Shown: piece by piece, positions 42,897-48,484 of the stretch
How the letters are laid out: every line of letters begins with the position of its first letter
Position numbering within the stretch: position 1 is the stretch's first letter
Assembly: GCF_016919165.1 (NCBI RefSeq)
Contig: NZ_JAFFPS010000035.1
Span: 1 to 48,484 of the forward strand
DNA length: 48,484 bases
Direction of reading: 5' to 3'
Source: Leptospira chreensis
GTDB lineage: Bacteria; Spirochaetota; Leptospiria; Leptospirales; Leptospiraceae
Notes under the pieces: model-generated
What the model was told of the DNA's origin: nothing
The model's database searches: none
Seen by the model: the letters and a program-made list of their open reading frames with translations, nothing else
Made by a program: the position numbers and the translations under genes

Positions 42897-44636
42897 CTAT
42901 TTAAGTTTTGCTAATCCGTTTAATTCATCTTTGTCAGAGAAAGTTTCCCGGTATTTGTTATGGTTTTTTACCAAACGGTAAAGATCTGTAAAAGGAAATA
43001 AGGGAGTGCCTGCTTGGTAATTGGCAGAACCAATCTGGAATAACAATTTCCACTGGCGAAATAAAATAGAATAACTTTCTCGGATTGAAAACTTCGGATC
43101 ATAGAGATTTGTGGATTCACTTGTGGCCCCATTTAATTCTATGATTTTAAAACCAAGTCCTGACTGAAACTTGCGGGAGTCCGAAAACCGAATGTCAAAC
43201 CTTCCAAAATAAAATCCCGGAATCAAATCGGCGATAGAGATTAGTTTTGATTCCATCTCTTTTGTTTTCCAGTGACTCCCGTCTTGGAACATACAACCTT
43301 GGATATGATTTCCTATCGAACCAATGGAAATGGTTTCGCCAACAGATAAAATTTTATCTAACTTTTGTTTGTTGTGTTTGAAATGAGTTTCTTTTTGAAA
43401 TTTAAATCGGGGATGATTTGCGATCAGTGTTTTTAGATCGCTCACACCGTCTCCTGTGACCTCGGGAAAGATTTTATCTGTGACTGAAAAAATATGGCCT
43501 TGTTTCTCTCTTGGGTGGCGGTAGTAGAAAACACCCACTTCCAAAGGCCCTTCTATATATTCTTGAAAGATCCAATCCAAGGGATAAGTTTGGAGGAGGG
43601 TGCGGCATTCTTCTATGGAATGGATTTTTTTGACTAAGAATCCTCTTTCACCTTTGTCTGGTTTGGCGATAATGGGAAAAGATAGTTTCTCTCTTTGGAT
43701 CCAATTTTGAATTTTACTTTCAGGGTCAGTTTCTTTTTGGGAAATGTATTGGAACTTTGCTACCGTTTCCTTAGGAATGAGGTTTAGGATTTCTGATTTG
43801 GATTCTCCCGCAATTCCTGAAGCAAGGATTCCCGGATTGACTGCTGTGATGTAACGGAAGCCCCTGAAACGAAGAGCCAAATAGAGGAGATAGGGGATTA
43901 AGGGAAGGTAGAATACGGAAGCCGGCCAAAATTCCAAGCGATTGATTTTTTTAATTCTGATCCAAAAGTTTTCTATCTTTGTACGATTTGCGGCAATGTT
44001 TAGGATTTTATAGAGGAGATAAAAACTAAGACCAACACAGGCACTGAAAAAAATCGAAGGACTTGGACTTCCATACAAACTGACTAAATTTCCATAAAGA
44101 TAGACCAAAAAAACAAAGGCGGTTGTCCAGACGGTTACGGCAAAAAAACTGATATAGAAAAAAGGAAAGAAGGGAAGGGCAAAAAAACCACTACTGAAAT
44201 AAAGAGGAAGCCTCGTCCCTGGGAAAAATCGAGAAAGAAAAATCGACTTTCTATAATGGAGTTTCCAATTCGTGATAACTTTTGTGGATTCCCATTTTTG
44301 GGGAAGGTTTAAAAGAAAATTCCATTTTACGATTCCTCGCCTAACAAGGTATCCACCAAAATATAAAAGGCAATCCCCCACAAAAATGCCAAGTCCTGTG
44401 GCGAAAATGGCTAAGTGTAAGGATAGTTTTCCTTCTTTGGTAAGGAGTCCTGCGGCAATACAAGTCAGGTCTTCTGAAACAAAGGTAGAGAAAAAAAGCG
44501 AAAGTATTGTCACAGAAGAAATTTGAAAGAAATTTACAACGAGAGTCAATGGAAAACTATTTTTTTTACGTTTTACCAATCTATGGTTTTTGTGAATTTG
44601 TCCCGTATGCCTAAAATTTTGATTTTGCTTGTCCAT
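42897..44636 (-). CDS. DedA (VTT) membrane domain fused to ATP-grasp domain
   Basis: Up to about 579 aa from the ATG at 44636; starts further in (TTG at 44579) are also possible, because the first 30 bp overlap the divergent oxidoreductase gene. The N-terminal 200 residues form a DedA/VTT domain with FATGLGIFVGDCLLYFGGY and FLSRFFPGTRLPLYFSSGFF. After a linker with more membrane segments, residues from about 290 form an ATP-grasp domain: FPIIAKPDKGERGFLVKKI, FQEYIEGPLEVGVFYYRHP and FGRFDIRFSD then FKIIELNGATSES. The fusion suggests ligation chemistry tied to a lipid-linked or exported substrate. Substrate unknown. Confidence 0.8.
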   Translation of the reverse strand: MDKQNQNFRHTGQIHKNHRLVKRKKNSFPLTLVVNFFQISSVTILSLFFSTFVSEDLTCIAAGLLTKEGKLSLHLAIFATGLGIFVGDCLLYFGGYLVRRGIVKWNFLLNLPQKWESTKVITNWKLHYRKSIFLSRFFPGTRLPLYFSSGFFALPFFPFFYISFFAVTVWTTAFVFLVYLYGNLVSLYGSPSPSIFFSACVGLSFYLLYKILNIAANRTKIENFWIRIKKINRLEFWPASVFYLPLIPYLLYLALRFRGFRYITAVNPGILASGIAGESKSEILNLIPKETVAKFQYISQKETDPESKIQNWIQREKLSFPIIAKPDKGERGFLVKKIHSIEECRTLLQTYPLDWIFQEYIEGPLEVGVFYYRHPREKQGHIFSVTDKIFPEVTGDGVSDLKTLIANHPRFKFQKETHFKHNKQKLDKILSVGETISIGSIGNHIQGCMFQDGSHWKTKEMESKLISIADLIPGFYFGRFDIRFSDSRKFQSGLGFKIIELNGATSESTNLYDPKFSIRESYSILFRQWKLLFQIGSANYQAGTPLFPFTDLYRLVKNHNKYRETFSDKDELNGLAKLK

Positions 44637-45149
44637 CCCACATTGGAGAAATCCAAAGCCAATCAAATGCTTTTGGATTCGATTCCCAGTTCTGATGCGA
44701 TCACATTACATGATCTATATGAAGAGTATCCTAATTTTTCAATCCATGTAAAGGTAGAACAAAATTTGGTCTTAGACCACGATATTATTTTATTCCAACA
44801 TCCTTTGTATTGGTATAGTTGTCCTCCACTCATGAAATTGTGGATGGATATGGTTTTGGAAGATGGATGGGCTTATGGGGTGGATGGGAATCAACTTGTG
44901 GGAAAAAAATGGATTCAAGTCATAACCACAGGAGGATCGAAAGATTCCTATTCGAAAGGTGGATTCCATGGATATGCAACAGAGGATTTCCTACTTCCGT
45001 TTCGTAGAACCGCTGAATTATGTGGTATGGATTATCTGGCACCATTTCTTGTCCAAGGGACTTTCCAGTTGAATGAACTGGACCTACAAAAAGAATCCAA
45101 TCGGTATTTAAATTTTATAAACAACTTGTTAGGTGGTATTTATGGGTGA
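44607..45149 (+). CDS. KefF-like NAD(P)H oxidoreductase (potassium efflux ancillary protein)
   Basis: The ATG at 44607 (MPKILILLVHPTLEKSKANQ) gives 180 aa with a flavodoxin-like fold. The family marks are FQHPLYWYSCPPLMKLWMDMVL, DGWAYG and QVITTGGSKDSYSKGG, then FLLPFRRTAELCGMDYLAPFLV. KefF/KefG proteins bind FMN and activate the KefC/KefB efflux channel. It overlaps the kefC-like gene by 8 bp, as expected for such a pair. Upstream in-frame starts overlap the DedA gene and are less likely. Confidence 0.88.
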   Translation: MPKILILLVHPTLEKSKANQMLLDSIPSSDAITLHDLYEEYPNFSIHVKVEQNLVLDHDIILFQHPLYWYSCPPLMKLWMDMVLEDGWAYGVDGNQLVGKKWIQVITTGGSKDSYSKGGFHGYATEDFLLPFRRTAELCGMDYLAPFLVQGTFQLNELDLQKESNRYLNFINNLLGGIYG

Positions 45150-46995
45150 GTCTAGTTTTTTTGTTCAGGCTTTGATTTATCTCACCAGTGCCATCATCAT
45201 GGTGCCGATTGCGACAAGACTTGGTCTTGGCTCGGTTCTCGGATATTTGATTGCGGGGATTGTCATCGGGCCTTTTGTTTTTGGTTTTGTGGGAACAGAA
45301 GGCAAAGATATGTTACACTTCGCTGAGTTTGGTGTGGTGATGATGCTCTTTGCCATCGGATTGGAATTAGAATTAGATCTACTTTGGCGACTCAAGTTTT
45401 GGTTACTCGGGCTTGGGGGATTACAACTTGTTCTCACAACCGTTATCACAGCCGCTTTTTGTTTTGGATTTGGATTCGAATGGAAACCGGCTCTTGCCCT
45501 AGGACTCATTTTATCTCTCTCTTCCACAGCCATTGTTTTACAAACTTTAAAGGAAAAAGGGCTGATGAAATCTGTTTCTGGCCAAGCTGCTTTTTCTGTC
45601 CTTCTTTTCCAAGACATGGCTGTGATTCCGATTCTTGCCATCTTTCCTATGTTAAGTGAATCCAGTCAAGTTGATGCTTCACAACATCATTCTCTTATCG
45701 AACATTTACCTGGATATGCCAAAACATTGGTCGTATTGTCCGTTGTGATTGGAATCATTCTCGTGGGTAAATATGTTTTAAGCCCATTCTTTCGTTTGCT
45801 TGCCAAGTCAGGAAATCGTGAAATTTTTACCGGTGCTAGTTTGTTACTCGTCATTGCCATCTCTGTTCTTATGGGAGCTGTGGGTGTATCGGCGGCCCTA
45901 GGCACCTTTCTTGGCGGGGTTGTACTTGCGAGTAGTGAGTTTCGTCATGAATTAGAAAGTAACATTGAACCTTTTAAGGGACTTCTTCTCGGATTGTTTT
46001 TTTTAAGTGTGGGTGCTTCGATGGACCTCCCTGTGGTGATGCAAAGTCCCACTAAGGTTTTAGGAATTGTTTTCGGAATCATCCTCATCAAAGCCCTGGT
46101 TTTATTTTTACTTGGGCTTGTCTTTCGTCTTCCCTTGGACCAAAACATTTATTTTTCCTTGGCATTATGCCAGGTAGGAGAGTTCTCCTTTGTGCTTTTT
46201 GGTTATTCGGAAGGACTTGGAATTTTGGATGAGGAAACCATTATCATCTTAGTGGCTTCTGTGGCAGTGAGTATGGCTCTTACTCCCATACTACTTTTGT
46301 TATACGAAAAAACTTTTTTTGGATTTTTAGAATCCAAAATTCCTAAAAAACAAACGGCCCAGGACATTCATAAACAAGAAAACCCGGTGCTCATTTGTGG
46401 GTTCGGACGGTTTGGAAACATGCTCGGTCGTTTCCTTCGGTCCAATGGAATTGGAATCACCATTTTGGATTATGATGCTGACCGAGTGCAGATGCTTGGT
46501 CGATTTGGGTTTAAAGTTTACTTTGGAGATCCAACAAGGCTTGAGTTATTAGAATCAGCAGGTTTAGAACATGTCAAGATCCTTGTGGCGGCTCTCGACA
46601 ATCCAGAAAAACAAGCCGAACTCATTCGCAATGTCAGTCAACACTATCCTAAAATTCAAATTGTAGCCAGGGCCGGAGATAGAGAAGGGGCTTATGATTT
46701 AAAAGAAATGGGAGTGCAACATATCTACCGCGAAACCAGAGAAACCGCTGTCGTTATGGGAAGAGATGTATTAAAACTACTCGGCACAAGATCCCATACA
46801 GCAGAAAAAGCAAAGAATCTATTTCTCAAACATGATGATGATACCTTCGATGAACTTTTTGAACTTAGAAGAGACCGTGTGCAGTACATGAGTCTTGCCA
46901 AACAGAGAAACGCAGAACTGGAACGATTGATGCTTGTGGACTTAGGTCAGGAAGAGGAACTGGAAAGAGATTCTTGGAGTGAGATGGAAAGGTAA
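45142..46995 (+). CDS. KefB/KefC-type monovalent cation:proton antiporter with TrkA-N domain
   Basis: The ATG at 45142 (MGESSFFVQALIYL), with AGGTGG just upstream, gives 617 aa. The first 380 residues hold about 12 membrane segments of the CPA2 type (GYLIAGIVIGPFVFGF, LSSTAIVLQTL, GVSAALGTFLGGVVLAS). A cytoplasmic Rossmann domain follows with PVLICGFGRFGNMLGR and DYDADRVQMLGRFG. This is the KefC/KefB layout, giving K+ efflux controlled by nucleotides or glutathione adducts. The partner gene lies directly upstream. Confidence 0.92.
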   Translation: MGESSFFVQALIYLTSAIIMVPIATRLGLGSVLGYLIAGIVIGPFVFGFVGTEGKDMLHFAEFGVVMMLFAIGLELELDLLWRLKFWLLGLGGLQLVLTTVITAAFCFGFGFEWKPALALGLILSLSSTAIVLQTLKEKGLMKSVSGQAAFSVLLFQDMAVIPILAIFPMLSESSQVDASQHHSLIEHLPGYAKTLVVLSVVIGIILVGKYVLSPFFRLLAKSGNREIFTGASLLLVIAISVLMGAVGVSAALGTFLGGVVLASSEFRHELESNIEPFKGLLLGLFFLSVGASMDLPVVMQSPTKVLGIVFGIILIKALVLFLLGLVFRLPLDQNIYFSLALCQVGEFSFVLFGYSEGLGILDEETIIILVASVAVSMALTPILLLLYEKTFFGFLESKIPKKQTAQDIHKQENPVLICGFGRFGNMLGRFLRSNGIGITILDYDADRVQMLGRFGFKVYFGDPTRLELLESAGLEHVKILVAALDNPEKQAELIRNVSQHYPKIQIVARAGDREGAYDLKEMGVQHIYRETRETAVVMGRDVLKLLGTRSHTAEKAKNLFLKHDDDTFDELFELRRDRVQYMSLAKQRNAELERLMLVDLGQEEELERDSWSEMER

Positions 46996-47036
46996 AAAGG
47001 TTGGGGATTTGGGTTAAGAAAGAAGCGAAAGCAGAA

Positions 47037-47085
47037 ACTCTATTCCCGAATGGTCTTCTTTCTTTTTTCGAGAATAGAGTTTTTT
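47037..47085. terminator. Long inverted repeat, probable terminator of kefC
   Basis: ACTCTATTC (47037-47045) pairs with GAATAGAGT (about 47072-47080), extended by CGAA/TTCG towards the loop. TTTTTT follows on the plus strand. The loop is long (about 20 nt). It could serve the kefC-like gene. The minus-strand frame across this region is probably chance. Confidence 0.5.
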
Positions 47086-47217
47086 AGATGCTTTGATTTT
47101 CGTTGGTTTCATAGAAAAAATCATTCTAGAAGCCAATTTGATTTGGGTGACTTGTTTTTCTTTTCCTTTTGGTTTCATAGTAATTAGACTTTTGAAACCA
47201 AAGGACAGAATCAACCT

Positions 47218-47730
47218 TTATTTTTTAGAATCTAGGATTTGGTTCCAATCATCCAAAAATGGTTTTGCCACAGCTAGAACAGAACTTACGTCCCCTTCGA
47301 TGGTGACAGATTCCATGATATCGCCTTGGCTAATTTTGTTCACTACTTCTTGGTCTGAGTCATCCACTACTGCACCGAAGACAGAGTGTTTTCCATCGAG
47401 CCAGGGAGTGGGAACGTGGGTAATAAAAAATTGACTTCCATTGGTTCCAGGACCTGCATTGGCCATGGAAAGGATTCCCGGTTTGTTGTGTTTCAAACTA
47501 GAATCAAACTCATCTCTGAATTTATAACCAGGTCCACCAGTTCCAGTCCCTTGTGGGCATCCACCTTGTACCATAAAGTCTGCAATGACTCGGTGGAATT
47601 TAAGTCCGTTGTAATAATTCCTTTGGGCTAAATTGACGAAGTTGGCTACGGTATTTGGTGTTTTGTCTGGGAACAAATCGATACGAATATCGCCTTTGTT
47701 TGTTTTGATAATTGCTCTCAATGCGCTCAT
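47218..47730 (-). CDS. Peptidyl-prolyl cis-trans isomerase, cyclophilin type
   Basis: The 170-aa product is a complete cyclophilin: [22 protein letters not shown], then [19 protein letters not shown] (catalytic Arg and Phe-Met-Gln), [32 protein letters not shown] and HSVFGAVVD. There is no signal peptide, so it is cytoplasmic. It catalyses proline isomerisation in protein folding. It is divergent from the rhodanese-like gene, with 106 bp between them. Confidence 0.95.
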   Translation of the reverse strand: MSALRAIIKTNKGDIRIDLFPDKTPNTVANFVNLAQRNYYNGLKFHRVIADFMVQGGCPQGTGTGGPGYKFRDEFDSSLKHNKPGILSMANAGPGTNGSQFFITHVPTPWLDGKHSVFGAVVDDSDQEVVNKISQGDIMESVTIEGDVSSVLAVAKPFLDDWNQILDSKK

Positions 47731-47836
47731 TGATGTATCACAATTTCCTCAATTCCCCTGGCAAGTCGAAAAAAGGTTTGAGTTTCCTTACCATCCAATA
47801 GTATACTTTGAGATGCGTTAAATAGGAGATTCCCTT

Positions 47837-48388
47837 ATGAAGCAGTTCGTATTGATTTTACTGGTACTGGTCACAATCCCCCTCGTTTCGGAATCTTCTA
47901 AAAAGAAGAAAATAAAATCCAAACCAGTACCAATCGAAAACAAACTCATCAATTACGGTGAGTTCAAACGAATAGTGAATCGTTCCGAAGGGGAGAGAGA
48001 AACTCATCGCCTAACAGAAGAACAGTTTTTGAAATTAATGTCGGAAGAAGGTGTTGTTTTACTCGACGCCCGTAGCGAAAACCGGTTTCATCTTTTACAT
48101 ATTAAGGGAGCGAAGAATCTTCCTTTTACCGAGTTCACAAAAGAATCTTTAGCTGAGGCCATTCCTGAAAAAAAATCAAAAATCCTTATCTATTGTAATA
48201 ACAACTTTGAAGGAAACCAAGAAGCCTTTGCTGCCAAAAGTCCTGCGGCCTCTTTGAATCTTTCTACCTACAACTCTCTCAAAGCATACGGATACGAATC
48301 AATCTATGAACTAGGCCCCTTACTGGATGTAAAAAAAACTGTCCTTCCGCTTGTGAGTGATCCACCGGAAAAACAGGAAGCCCTTTAA
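47837..48388 (+). CDS. Exported rhodanese-like protein
   Basis: The 183-aa product starts with a signal peptide (MKQFVLILLVLVTIPLVSES) and a lysine-rich stretch. A rhodanese domain follows: LTEEQFLKLMSEEGVVLLDARSENRFHLLHIKGAKNLPF, with the active-site loop YCNNNFEGN holding the catalytic Cys. Location outside the cytoplasm is likely. It may handle sulfur transfer or act as a binding module. AATAGGAG lies upstream of the ATG. Confidence 0.85.
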   Translation: MKQFVLILLVLVTIPLVSESSKKKKIKSKPVPIENKLINYGEFKRIVNRSEGERETHRLTEEQFLKLMSEEGVVLLDARSENRFHLLHIKGAKNLPFTEFTKESLAEAIPEKKSKILIYCNNNFEGNQEAFAAKSPAASLNLSTYNSLKAYGYESIYELGPLLDVKKTVLPLVSDPPEKQEAL

Positions 48389-48436
48389 GTTTTTATGATT
48401 AGTTTCAATTTAGGAGCCCTTTAAAAATACAATCTC

Positions 48437-48484
48437 ATGATCCAAGGCCAAGTTCTATCAGATATCATTGAAGCCGTTTCCAAT
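48437..48484 (+). CDS. Start of a further gene, cut by the window edge
   Basis: An ATG at 48437 opens a frame that stays open to the end of the window (16 codons, MIQGQVLSDIIEAVSN). The spacing after the rhodanese-like gene (48 bp) fits a co-transcribed gene. Too little is present for identification, and the ribosome site is weak. Confidence 0.35.
   Translation, partial: MIQGQVLSDIIEAVSN

Noticed and set aside
47014..47214. 66-aa lysine-rich minus-strand frame after kefC
   Set aside because: It spans a long inverted repeat followed by a T-run, which is better read as a terminator. A 54-aa version cannot be excluded.

Overview
The window reads as chromosomal DNA from a spirochaete, most likely a Leptospira (probably a saprophytic or environmental species). 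The grounds are two tandem FlaB-type core flagellins, many lipoproteins with the relaxed spirochaetal lipobox, moderate-to-low GC, and the types of housekeeping genes present. No rRNA, tRNA or CRISPR array was seen.

Region 1 (1 to about 11,285) is the most unusual part. It is an array of AT-rich gene units, all on the minus strand, separated by nine GC-rich structured repeats of about 130-165 bp plus one degenerate copy. Each repeat starts with a TAAC-ended box and ends with a GTTA-started box, as integron attC sites do. The decisive point is that the variable bases next to these boxes match between the two ends of the same gene unit, not between the two ends of the same repeat. That is expected if each unit moves as a cassette with crossover at G^TT. 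In all nine intact cassettes the matching ends run 16-19 bp and carry the same G/A difference at position 11. Cargo includes four small lipoproteins or secreted proteins, a DUF4062 protein, a nuclease-NTPase fusion, a DUF6602-like nuclease candidate, an NA37-like protein, a PD-(D/E)XK protein and one cassette without a convincing gene. Several resemble phage-defence components. No integrase is visible, so this is an integrase-less attC cluster or the distal part of a larger integron-like array that runs off the left edge.

Region 2 (11.4-14.6 kb) is a minus-strand operon: a divergent RecA/RadA-like protein without a recognisable Walker A, an 85-aa coiled-coil protein, and a family B DNA polymerase with an altered motif C. 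It probably acts in DNA repair or translesion synthesis.

Region 3 (15-35.9 kb) is ordinary core genome. It holds an LpoB-like lipoprotein convergent with a COG3014-type lipoprotein, purL, a flavin reductase, a Fur-family regulator, mutL, an ECF-type sigma factor with a membrane partner, a TPR protein with hpf, DUF4912 with a GH57 enzyme, a SET-domain protein, a 50-aa gene with ribH-nusB-TPR-methyltransferase, a DEAD-box helicase, and an N-acetylmuramoyl-L-alanine amidase with a membrane protein.

Region 4 (36-38.2 kb) has two flagellin genes. In both leaders the Shine-Dalgarno sequence sits in the loop of a 5-bp hairpin, and a second upstream hairpin shows GGGA in its loop. This is the layout of CsrA-controlled flagellin mRNAs.

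Region 5 (38.2-48.5 kb) holds two secreted proteins of unknown function, a TPR protein, a membrane adenylate cyclase, an alpha/beta hydrolase, a DoxX-like protein, a DedA/ATP-grasp fusion, a KefF/KefC-type potassium efflux pair, a cyclophilin, a rhodanese-like protein and the first codons of a further gene.
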